Shown here piece by piece: positions 7,130 to 13,230 of a stretch of 16,937 bases of DNA. The DNA comes from Actinomycetes bacterium (lineage in GTDB: Bacteria > Actinomycetota > Actinomycetes > Actinomycetales > Dermatophilaceae): assembly GCA_023420415.1 (NCBI GenBank), contig JAEZWF010000022.1:1-16937 (forward strand), read 5' to 3'. Each line of letters opens with the position of its first letter. Position 1 is the first letter of the stretch. The notes below the pieces were generated by a model, which did no database searches, was not told the DNA's origin, and was given only the letters and a program-made list of their open reading frames with translations. A program made the position numbers and the translations under genes.

Positions 7130-7762
7130 ATGACCTCTCCCGCCTCCGGTGCCGTGCGCCTGGCGCGGGCGGCAGGTCTGGCGGTGAGCGCGTTCTCCCT
7201 CGCCGCGGGTGCCCACCTCGCCGGCGGTGGCAGTATGCCGGCCGGCGTCTGGTCGGCGGCCATCCTCCTCCTGGTCTTCACGGGGTCGGTGTTGGTCACC
7301 GGGCGCCGACTGGGCCCGGTCGCGATCGTCGCCCTGCTGGGTGGTTCGCAGCTGCTGCTCCACCGCGCCTTTGCGTTCACCGAGCCGGCTGCCGCGCCCT
7401 GCGTCGCAGGTGCCCCGGAGCACGGCACGCACCTCGCCGGCGCGGTCGCCGTGTGCGCCGACCCGGCGCTGGCCACTGCGGCCATGCAGGGCATGGACCA
7501 CTCGATGGGCGGCGGCGCGACCATGGTCGTCGCGCACACCGTGGCCGCGGTGCTCCTCGGGCTGCTGCTCGCGCGTGGCGAGGAAGCGCTGTGGTTCCTC
7601 GCCGCCTTCGTCCTCCCGCGCTGGCGGGTGGCCGTCCGGTGCCCGGTGCGGCCCACGGCGCCGCGACCCGAGTGGCCCGTGCCGGTGCTGGTCCCGCTCG
7701 AGACCGCACTCGGCGGTGTCGGGCGTCGCGGGCCACCGGCGCCCGTCATGGTCGCCGCCTGA
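7130..7762 (+). CDS. small membrane protein with a Cys/His/Met-rich loop
   Basis: A 210-aa protein with hydrophobic segments near 10-30, 38-57, 61-82 and 130-162. The segment between the third and fourth (84-129) holds Cys91, His98, His101, Cys109 and the run M119-QGMDHSM126, a composition typical of copper-binding proteins. By topology it should face outside if the N-terminus is cytoplasmic. The C-terminal 45 residues are Pro/Arg-rich. No family name comes to mind; similar hypothetical proteins accompany CopC and PepSY genes in actinobacteria, as here. The likely role is copper binding or handling at the membrane; this is inference from composition and neighbours. The start is set by a -10 box 7 nt before ATG 7130. 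Confidence 0.75.
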   Translation: MTSPASGAVRLARAAGLAVSAFSLAAGAHLAGGGSMPAGVWSAAILLLVFTGSVLVTGRRLGPVAIVALLGGSQLLLHRAFAFTEPAAAPCVAGAPEHGTHLAGAVAVCADPALATAAMQGMDHSMGGGATMVVAHTVAAVLLGLLLARGEEALWFLAAFVLPRWRVAVRCPVRPTAPRPEWPVPVLVPLETALGGVGRRGPPAPVMVAA

Positions 7763-7847
7763 ACCATCCCTCCTCGATCGTCCTCGGTGACGGCCGGGGT
7801 GCGCTCGCGTGCGACCGCTGTGGCCACTCGAACCCACCCCGCACCGT

Positions 7848-7869
7848 CCGCCTGCCCTCAGGGCGGCGG
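7848..7869 (+). other. hairpin in the leader of the CopC gene
   Basis: Nine base pairs (7848-7857 with 7861-7869, one bulged T at 7853) close a TCA loop. The hairpin ends 14 nt before the AAGGA ribosome-binding site at 7884-7888. It could terminate the 7130 transcript or modulate copC translation. I see no obvious copper-repressor operator in the remainder of the 135-bp gap (7763-7897). Confidence 0.4.
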
Positions 7870-7897
7870 ATTCGCCCTCGTCCCAAGGACTTTCGTC

Positions 7898-8560
7898 ATG
7901 AAACTCATTCGTTCCCGTGCCCGAGCCAAGCTCGCGGCATACTCACTCACGATCGCGGTCATGGCCGCTGGCTTCGTCGGCATCACCGGCGGGTCCGCCG
8001 GGGCCCACTCGGCCCTGCAGAAGACCAACCCGGCTGCCGACAGCACGGTCGCCACCCTGCCGGCACGCATCGAGCTCGTCTTCAACGAGCCGGCGCTCGC
8101 GCCCGGCACGATCATCCAGGTCACGAACCCCGCCGGTCAGATCATCTCTGCCGGCGAGCCCGAGCTGACCGGCAACGCCGTTCGCCAGGGCGTGGACACG
8201 GCAGGCGCTGCGCCGGGCAAGTACCGCGTCGTCTGGCGGGTGACGTCCAAGGACGGCCACCCGATCTCGGGCACCTTCACGTTCACCACCAAGGGTTCCG
8301 GAGCCACGGCCCCCTCGTCCTCCGCCCCGACAAGTGCCACGAGCGGCACGAGCGGCACGAGCACCGCGGCTCCCACGGCCGGCTCCGCGTCGCCGCCAGC
8401 CTCCGGTGGGTCGCCCTCGACCGGCGACGCCGCCGAGGCCGCGCCGCGGTCCAACGACGGGTGGGAAGGCGGCGCGCTGGTGGCCCTGCTCGCCACGGTC
8501 GTCGTGGTCTTCGGCGGGGCCGCCGCGCTGCTGGCCCTGCGGGGGAGGCGGGACTCGTGA
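7898..8560 (+). CDS. copC: CopC-domain copper resistance protein with C-terminal anchor
   Basis: A 220-aa exported protein. After a signal peptide (1-36, cleavage after AGA) the mature protein would begin with His37 (HSALQKTNPAADSTV). The CopC beta-barrel runs to about 132 and contains VVWRVTSKD119GH121PISGTF. An N-terminal His with the downstream Asp-X-His is the Cu(II) site of CopC proteins, and all three residues are present. A Ser/Thr/Ala/Pro-rich linker (135-185) leads to one TM helix (189-213) and an Arg-rich cytoplasmic end. ATG 7898 is chosen because AAGGA lies 9 nt upstream and a good signal peptide begins there; in-frame upstream starts from 7787 would spoil it. The GTGA overlap with the PepSY gene indicates one operon. 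Unlike YcnJ it has no fused CopD domain. Confidence 0.9.
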   Translation: MKLIRSRARAKLAAYSLTIAVMAAGFVGITGGSAGAHSALQKTNPAADSTVATLPARIELVFNEPALAPGTIIQVTNPAGQIISAGEPELTGNAVRQGVDTAGAAPGKYRVVWRVTSKDGHPISGTFTFTTKGSGATAPSSSAPTSATSGTSGTSTAAPTAGSASPPASGGSPSTGDAAEAAPRSNDGWEGGALVALLATVVVVFGGAAALLALRGRRDS

Positions 8561-10038
8561 CCGCGCCTGCGACGACGTCCGCACCCCCCGAGGCGACGGA
8601 CGCCGGGGCGGCGGGCACGCGGCATACCGACGGCAGTGACGCGAACCGGCCACGCGCCAAGGGCGGGCGGACCGCGGGACTGTTCCGAGCGTTCTGGCGC
8701 TGGCACTTCTACGGCGCTCTCGTGGTGGTGCCGGTGCTGCTGACGCTCGCGGTGACCGGGCTCATCTACCTGTTCCGGTTCCAGATCGAGCCGCTCGTCA
8801 ACGCCGACCTCATGCGGGTCGACCACGTGCCCGGGCAGATCGTGCTCACCTACGAACCCCAGGTCGAGGCCGTGACCAAGGCCTACCCGGACGCCACCAT
8901 CGTCTCGATGACCGAGCCGGCATCGGACGACGAGAGCACCCGGTTCACCATCACCACCGCCGCCGACGAGACGCGGGACGTCTTCGTCAGCCCCTACACG
9001 GGGGAGGTGCTCGGGTCGCTCAACCCCGACACCACCATCAGCGGCACCGCCGTGCGCATCCACGCCAACTTCATGGCCGGCCGCTTCGGCGACCTCGTCA
9101 TGGAGCTCGGTGCGAGCTGGGCGATCGTCATGGCGCTCACGGGGTACTTCCTGTTCGTCAAGGGCTGGCGGGCGCGGCGACGGCAGAAGGCCAAGCGGGT
9201 GCGCGGCGCGCGGCTGCGGTGGAGCCACGGGCTGATCGGCGCCGTCGTGGCGCCCGGGCTGCTGCTGCTCGTCGTCTCCGGGCTGCCCTGGACCGGTGTC
9301 TGGGGCGCCCAGACGCAAAAGCTCGCCACCGCCGGAGGCACGTCGTTCTGGTCGATGGACGAGGGCGCCATGTCGAACCCGACCTCGACCCTCGACGAGT
9401 CGCTCCCCCACGGGCACACCGTGCCGTGGGCGCAGGGCAAGACGCAGGTGCCCTCGTCGACACCGCCCAGCGGTGGCGCGGAGGTCTCGGTCGCGAACGT
9501 CGACACGGCACTGACCGTCGGCCAGCGGGAGGGGCTGAAGAGTCCCATGACGGTCGCCTTCCCGCAGGGCGACCGTGGTGTGTTCTCGGCCATCGGCTAC
9601 GCCTTCAACGACCCCGGCCAGGAGAAGACGGTGCACGTCGACCGCTTCGGCGGACGCGTCGTCAGCACCTACGGCTACGCCGACTACCCCGCGCTCGCCA
9701 AGGTGGTCTCGCAGGGCATCGCGGTGCACGAGGGCCGTCGGTTCGGGACCCTCAACATGTGGCTCACGACGGCGTTCTGCCTCGCCGTGATCGCGGCGTG
9801 CGTGACGGGGCCGGTCATGTGGTGGCGTCGCCGACCGCGCGGCAGCGGTGAACTCGGCGCTCCGCGCGGCCGTATGCCGTTGCGTGCCGCACCGTGGCTG
9901 GCCGCCCTGGTCGTGGCGCTGGGGTTGTTCCTGCCGGTGTTCGGGGTGTCGCTGCTGGTGGTACTGCTGCTCGACCGGTTCGTGCTGTCGCGGTGGTCGC
10001 GCACGCGGCGGTTCTTCGGGGGCCAGGCGGTCGCGTGA
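8557..10038 (+). CDS. PepSY-associated transmembrane protein
   Basis: A 493-aa inner-membrane protein starting at GTG 8557, with the purine-rich GGGGGAGG upstream and a 4-bp overlap with copC. Residues 1-45 are hydrophilic. TM1 (51-73) is followed by a PepSY domain (about 92-155, ending DVFVSPYTGEVLG), the family motif RIHANFMAGRFGD (167-179), TM2 (186-201), TM3 (225-241), a second extracytoplasmic domain (to about 395, with VHVDRFGGRVVSTYG), and C-terminal TMs. This is the PiuB-like COG3182 layout, associated with metal uptake or reduction. Its place behind CopC suggests copper handling; the mechanism is not established for this type. Internal ORFs on the other strand are compositional shadows. 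Confidence 0.88.
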   Translation: MTAPATTSAPPEATDAGAAGTRHTDGSDANRPRAKGGRTAGLFRAFWRWHFYGALVVVPVLLTLAVTGLIYLFRFQIEPLVNADLMRVDHVPGQIVLTYEPQVEAVTKAYPDATIVSMTEPASDDESTRFTITTAADETRDVFVSPYTGEVLGSLNPDTTISGTAVRIHANFMAGRFGDLVMELGASWAIVMALTGYFLFVKGWRARRRQKAKRVRGARLRWSHGLIGAVVAPGLLLLVVSGLPWTGVWGAQTQKLATAGGTSFWSMDEGAMSNPTSTLDESLPHGHTVPWAQGKTQVPSSTPPSGGAEVSVANVDTALTVGQREGLKSPMTVAFPQGDRGVFSAIGYAFNDPGQEKTVHVDRFGGRVVSTYGYADYPALAKVVSQGIAVHEGRRFGTLNMWLTTAFCLAVIAACVTGPVMWWRRRPRGSGELGAPRGRMPLRAAPWLAALVVALGLFLPVFGVSLLVVLLLDRFVLSRWSRTRRFFGGQAVA

Positions 10039-10045
10039 GCTGAGC

Positions 10046-10081
10046 GGTCGGGGCGGCTCACCCCGCCGAGCCGTCCCGACC
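10046..10081 (+). terminator. terminator hairpin after the PepSY gene
   Basis: A 14-bp stem (10046-10059 with 10068-10081, one G-T wobble) with an 8-nt loop begins 8 nt after the PepSY stop. No T-tract follows. Confidence 0.6.
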
Positions 10082-10099
10082 CCAGTGCGGCCCGCCGCC

Positions 10100-10168
10100 G
10101 CTCGCCGCGCCGATGACGCTCGCCGCGCCGATGACGGGAGCCGCGCCGTCGCTCGCCGCGCCGATGAC
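10100..10168. repeat. short tandem repeats of an 18-bp unit
   Basis: GCTCGCCGCGCCGATGAC occurs exactly at 10100-10117, 10118-10135 and 10151-10168, with a GGGAGCCG-type spacer after the second and third copies. The sequence from here to 10237 holds no supportable gene. The 13-mer GCCGATGACGGGA at the junctions also occurs at the 3' end of the nearby tRNA gene. Confidence 0.8.
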
Positions 10169-10237
10169 GGGAGCCGTCGGCCCGGGGCTCGCTTCGCTCG
10201 CGGGCGGCCTCCTCCCGATTCCCGGCGCGACTTCCAT

Positions 10238-10293
10238 TCAGACAAAGTGAGGCCCCCGACGGAAAAGCGTGTCGGGGGCCTCACTTTGTCTGA
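10238..10293. terminator. bidirectional terminator of tRNA-Gly
   Basis: A perfect 23-bp inverted repeat (10238-10260 with 10271-10293) encloses a 10-nt loop. Read on the minus strand it begins at the tRNA discriminator base; the GC stem is followed by CACTTTGTCTG, giving a short U-run. The plus-strand reading has the same U-run, so it can act both ways, also stopping read-through from the PepSY operon. Confidence 0.75.
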
Positions 10294-10363
10294 GCCGATG
10301 ACGGGAATCGAACCCGCGTGTCCAGCTTGGGAAGCTGGCGCTCTACCATTGAGCTACATCGGC
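10293..10363 (-). tRNA. tRNA-Gly, anticodon CCC
   Basis: On the minus strand the acceptor stem GCCGATG pairs with CATCGGC, discriminator T. The D-arm is TAGCTCAATGGTAGAGC. The anticodon stem-loop is CCAGC-TTCCCAA-GCTGG with anticodon CCC. The T-arm holds GGGTTCGATTCCC. Length is 71 nt with no encoded CCA. It decodes GGG. Confidence 0.95.
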
Positions 10364-10364
10364 G

Positions 10365-10388
10365 CGCACCACCGGATCCGGTGGTGCG
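10365..10388. repeat. 24-bp perfect palindrome abutting the tRNA 5' end
   Basis: CGCACCACCGGA (10365-10376) is followed directly by its exact reverse complement (10377-10388), with a GGATCC centre. It ends one base before the tRNA-Gly 5' nucleotide. With a -10 at 10395-10400, transcription would start near 10388, so the palindrome would be the entire tRNA precursor leader. Confidence 0.85.
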
Positions 10389-10394
10389 GCAGGA

Positions 10395-10400
10395 AGTCTA
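10395..10400 (-). promoter_or_regulatory. -10 element of the tRNA-Gly promoter
   Basis: TAGACT on the minus strand lies 6 nt upstream of the palindrome at 10365-10388. No convincing -35 is visible. Confidence 0.5.
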
Positions 10401-10446
10401 ACCGACACCGCAGCCCCGCCAGACCACCCCCACGAGGGCCTCGCGT

Positions 10447-10452
10447 TAGTCT
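10447..10452 (+). promoter_or_regulatory. -10 element of a leaderless dcd promoter
   Basis: TAGTCT ends 6 nt before GTG 10459. No Shine-Dalgarno is present, so the mRNA probably starts at the GTG. Confidence 0.6.
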
Positions 10453-10458
10453 CTGCAC

Positions 10459-11034
10459 GTGCTGCTGAGCGACCGCGACATCAAGGCCGAGATCGACAAG
10501 GGACGCGTCGTCCTCGACCCGTGGGACCCCGAGATGATCCAGCCGAGCAGCGTCGACGTGCGCCTCGACAAGTTCTTCCGGCTCTTCGACAACCACAAGT
10601 ACCCCTACATCGACCCCTCCGAGGAGCAGCCCGACCTCACCCGCCTCGTCGAGGTCGACCAGGGCGAGCCGTTCGTCCTGCACCCCGGCGAGTTCGTCCT
10701 CGGGTCCATCTACGAGGTCGTCACCCTCCCCGACGACGTCGCCGCCCGCGTCGAGGGCAAGTCCAGCCTCGGTCGCCTCGGCCTGCTCACCCACGCCACC
10801 GCAGGCTTCGTCGACCCCGGCTTCACCGGCCACGTCACCCTCGAGCTGTCCAACGTCGCCACCCTCCCGATCAAGCTGTGGCCCGGCATGAAGATCGGCC
10901 AGCTCTGCTTCTTCCGCCTCTCCAGCCCCGTCGACAACCCCTACGGCTCGAGCAAGTACGGCTCCCACTACCAGGGCCAGCGCGGCCCCACGGCGAGCAA
11001 GTCGCACGAGAACTTCCGCGCCATCGACGTCTGA
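10459..11034 (+). CDS. dcd: dCTP deaminase, bifunctional dUMP-forming type
   Basis: A 191-aa cytoplasmic homotrimeric enzyme. It converts dCTP to dUMP via dUTP in the bifunctional actinobacterial form, or only to dUTP in the classical form, and so feeds thymidylate synthesis. The sequence aligns end to end with my recollection of the M. tuberculosis enzyme: MLLSDRDIKAEI at the start, QPSSVDVRLD (28-37), FVLHPGEFVLGS (72-83), EGKSSLGRLGLLTHATAG (99-116), VDPGFTGHVTLELSN (118-132) with catalytic Glu129, and GMKIGQLCFFRL (143-154). The length matches. The GTG start is supported by the -10 box 6 nt upstream and by homology at residue 1. The C-terminal QGQRGPTASKSHENF closes over the nucleotide in family members. 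Confidence 0.97.
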   Translation: MLLSDRDIKAEIDKGRVVLDPWDPEMIQPSSVDVRLDKFFRLFDNHKYPYIDPSEEQPDLTRLVEVDQGEPFVLHPGEFVLGSIYEVVTLPDDVAARVEGKSSLGRLGLLTHATAGFVDPGFTGHVTLELSNVATLPIKLWPGMKIGQLCFFRLSSPVDNPYGSSKYGSHYQGQRGPTASKSHENFRAIDV

Positions 11035-11050
11035 CCCATCCGCGGGCCCA

Positions 11051-11070
11051 CCGGCGCCGAATCGCGCCGG
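11051..11070 (+). terminator. hairpin between dcd and the hydrolase gene
   Basis: CCGGCGC (11051-11057) pairs with GCGCCGG (11064-11070) over a 6-nt loop, 16 nt after the dcd stop. No T-tract. It could be a weak terminator or an attenuator before the next gene. Confidence 0.4.
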
Positions 11071-11098
11071 ACACCGCCCGCACCCGCAGGAGTACCGC

Positions 11099-11716
11099 TT
11101 GCCCGCACAGCTCACCTGGCCCGCCGAACCCGCCAACCCGCGCGCGGTCGTCCTCGTGCTCCACGGCGGTCGGGACCGCAGCCAGGCCCCGGTCCGCAGC
11201 TGGCACGCCGCCGTCCTGCGCATGCGACCGTTCGCGGGAGCGATTGCCGCCGCCGGCGAGGGACGCATCGCCGTCGCGTCGATCCGGTATGCCGTACGCG
11301 GCTGGAACGGTGCCGCCGCCAGCCCGCTGCGTGACAGCGAGCTCGCGCTCGAGCAGATCACCGGCCGCTTCCCCGGCGTGCCGGTCGGGCTGCTCGGCCA
11401 CTCCATGGGCGGCCGGGTCGCGCTCCAGCTCGGCGGCGACGAGCGAGTGCGAGCCATCGCGGCGCTCGCACCCTGGGTCGAGTCCCAGGACCCGGTGCGC
11501 AGCCACCCCGGCCTCCACGTCCTGTTCATGCACGGCACCCGCGACCGCATGACCTCTCCGAAGCGCTCCAAGGCCTACGCGGACGCGCTCGCCGCCCGCG
11601 GGGTCGACGTCACCTACGAGTCCATCGAGGGCGGCGACCACGCGATGCTGCGTCAGGCCTCGCGCTGGCACCACGAGGCCGCCGACTACCTCGCGGGCCA
11701 CCTGCTCACCGGCTGA
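11099..11716 (+). CDS. alpha/beta-hydrolase fold protein
   Basis: A 205-aa cytoplasmic hydrolase without signal peptide. Strand motif VVLVLHGGRDRS (17-28) supplies the oxyanion region, the nucleophile elbow is G100-H-S102-M-G-G, the acid is probably Asp149 (HGTRD), and the base is His181 (GGDHAML). This is a complete Ser-Asp-His triad in a compact dienelactone-hydrolase/serine-aminopeptidase-like protein with little cap domain. The start is TTG 11099: AGGAG sits exactly 6 nt upstream and no ATG fits the family N-terminus. Substrate unknown. It converges with the ammonia-lyase gene and overlaps its stop by 11 bp. Confidence 0.87.
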   Translation: MPAQLTWPAEPANPRAVVLVLHGGRDRSQAPVRSWHAAVLRMRPFAGAIAAAGEGRIAVASIRYAVRGWNGAAASPLRDSELALEQITGRFPGVPVGLLGHSMGGRVALQLGGDERVRAIAALAPWVESQDPVRSHPGLHVLFMHGTRDRMTSPKRSKAYADALAARGVDVTYESIEGGDHAMLRQASRWHHEAADYLAGHLLTG

Positions 11717-13157
11717 CGACGTCGCCCAGCTCGTCGGCCAACCGCTCGGCCTGCTCGAAGTCGCCACTGAGGTCGCGGTCGTCGACCTCGGGCGGCAGCT
11801 GGGTGACCACCCGCCACGCCCCGGCCAGTCCAGCCGTCGGCGTGCGACCCAGCAGTCGCGCGGCCCGGGTCGCGCAGACGAGCTCCACCGCGACCAGACG
11901 CCGGTATGCCGCGTGCGCCCGTCCCAGCCGCGCCGTCGCCTGGGGTGCGAACGAGGCATCGTCCTCGATGCCTCGGGAGACGTGCGCCGACTGGATCGAC
12001 GAGGGTGCTGCCGCCGCCTCGCGGACGATCGAGAGAGCAGACGCCGCAACGTATTCCGCAACCAGCGCACCCGAGGACCCGGGTTGGTCGCCGGCCAGGA
12101 ACAGTGGGGGCGAGTAGTCCCTGTCGGTCAGCACGTGCGAGACCCGCGATGTCACCGCCTGGGCCGAGCGCACCAACGCCTGGAGCAACCCGTCGACCGC
12201 CACGGCGAGGTGTGCGGCGTGGAACCCGCCGAAGTGGGCGACCACCCCGCCGTCCTCGAGGCCGAACCGCGGGTTCTCCGAGCCGGCGCCCGCCATCGCC
12301 TCGGTCACCTCGCGCAGCCGTGCCACGGCATCCACCAGGGGGCCGTGCACCTGGGGCCAGGCCCGCAACCCGAAGAAGTCCTGGATGTGCTGCGGTTCGA
12401 GCTGCTCATCCGACAGCAACGACCGCAGTGCCCCAGCCACCGCACGCGAGCCCGCGAACGGCATACCCCGCTCGGCAACCTCGCTGAACGTCTCGGGATT
12501 TCCTTGCAGCGCAAGGAAACTCAACGCGCAGGCGATCGTTGCTGACCTCGTCAGGGACTCCAGCCGAGCAGTCAGCAACGCCGCCTCGGTGATGGTGAAG
12601 GCGTTCGACGACATCAGCGGCAGGGCGTCGTCGGCGCCCATGGCCAGGTCTGCACGACGGTCACCACCGCGGCGCGGGCGTTCCCCCGCCAGCGCCAGGC
12701 CCACCTCTGCGAGAGCCGTGAGGTCGCCGGTGCCGAGCGACCCGAGCCCGTGCACGACCGGCAAGTCGTCGTCCGGCCCGTTCACCAGAGAGACGAGCGC
12801 CGTGACGAGCTCGGGCCGCGCGCCCGAGGCGCCCACCAGGAGCTGGTTCGCGCGCACGGCGAGCGCGGCGCGCACGGTCGGGACGGCATACCCATCGCCC
12901 CACCCGGCCGCGTGCGACCGCAGCAAGCCCAAGCCGTGGTCGTCGACGCCATCGGTCAGCTGCGTGCGCGCGGCACCCACCCCGGTGGTGCGTCCGTAGA
13001 CCTCACGCCGGGCCACCACGTCGAGCGCAGCGGCGGCATGGACGCGCACCCGCTCGAGGGCAGCGGCTTCGACGGTGACCGACACGCCCGAGGCGATGCG
13101 CACGAGCGTGGGCAGGTCGAGCCCTTCGCCGCGCAGCAGCACCGGATCCTCGCTCAC
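11706..13157 (-). CDS. ammonia-lyase superfamily (HAL/PAL) homologue with atypical MIO motif
   Basis: A 483-aa cytoplasmic, mainly helical protein. HAL-family landmarks in order: VYGRTTGVG (53-61, active-site Tyr54), HGLGSLGTGDLTALAE (136-151), QDFFGLRAWPQVHG (259-272, equivalent to QD-YSLRC-PQ), GSENPRF (292-298), HFGGFHAAHLA (308-318) and a C-terminal helical bundle. In true HAL/PAL, Ala-Ser-Gly at the second landmark cyclises to the MIO cofactor; here it is Gly142-Thr143-Gly144. The equivalent of the INGT Asn motif is also altered (LMSSNAF, 181-187). The protein may therefore act without MIO, on a substrate with a better leaving group, or be inactive. GTG 13157 is chosen because GATACT lies 6 nt upstream; in-frame ATG 12926-side starts would cut the domain, and longer starts run into the divergent ABC gene. 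No hut genes are nearby. Confidence 0.85.
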   Translation of the reverse strand: MSEDPVLLRGEGLDLPTLVRIASGVSVTVEAAALERVRVHAAAALDVVARREVYGRTTGVGAARTQLTDGVDDHGLGLLRSHAAGWGDGYAVPTVRAALAVRANQLLVGASGARPELVTALVSLVNGPDDDLPVVHGLGSLGTGDLTALAEVGLALAGERPRRGGDRRADLAMGADDALPLMSSNAFTITEAALLTARLESLTRSATIACALSFLALQGNPETFSEVAERGMPFAGSRAVAGALRSLLSDEQLEPQHIQDFFGLRAWPQVHGPLVDAVARLREVTEAMAGAGSENPRFGLEDGGVVAHFGGFHAAHLAVAVDGLLQALVRSAQAVTSRVSHVLTDRDYSPPLFLAGDQPGSSGALVAEYVAASALSIVREAAAAPSSIQSAHVSRGIEDDASFAPQATARLGRAHAAYRRLVAVELVCATRAARLLGRTPTAGLAGAWRVVTQLPPEVDDRDLSGDFEQAERLADELGDVVSR

Positions 13158-13163
13158 CGCGCC

Positions 13164-13169
13164 AGTATC
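13164..13169 (-). promoter_or_regulatory. -10 element of a leaderless promoter for the ammonia-lyase homologue
   Basis: GATACT on the minus strand ends 6 nt before GTG 13157, the same spacing as in the other leaderless genes here. Confidence 0.45.
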
Positions 13170-13179
13170 ACCGCCAATC

Positions 13180-13195
13180 CCTACCTTGGTGTAGG
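13180..13195. promoter_or_regulatory. operator-like dyad between divergent promoters
   Basis: CCTAC (13180-13184) and GTAGG (13191-13195) are inverted arms 6 bp apart. The dyad lies upstream of the lyase -10 and touches the transporter -35, so one regulator could control both directions. The arms are short, so chance is possible. Confidence 0.3.
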
Positions 13196-13223
13196 CGACA
13201 TCGTCCGACCCACCAGTTAGGTT
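13195..13223 (+). promoter_or_regulatory. promoter of the quaternary-amine ABC transporter operon
   Basis: -35 GCGACA (13195-13200), a 17-bp spacer, and -10 TAGGTT (13218-13223), 7 nt before ATG 13231. No Shine-Dalgarno, so the first gene is probably leaderless. Confidence 0.6.
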
Positions 13224-13230
13224 GATTCGC

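Noticed and set aside
10100..10168. Coding sequence across the tandem repeat (several open frames)
   Set aside because: The frames come from the repeat itself, lie between a terminator and a tRNA terminator, and lack a start signal.
8137..10284. 715-aa open frame on the minus strand across copC, the PepSY gene and the repeats
   Set aside because: It is antisense to two clear genes and a terminator, has low-complexity His/Arg/Pro content and no recognisable domain.
11706..13157. Canonical histidine ammonia-lyase (hutH) of histidine utilisation
   Set aside because: The MIO tripeptide is Gly-Thr-Gly, the Asn motif is changed, and no hutU, hutI or hutG gene lies nearby.
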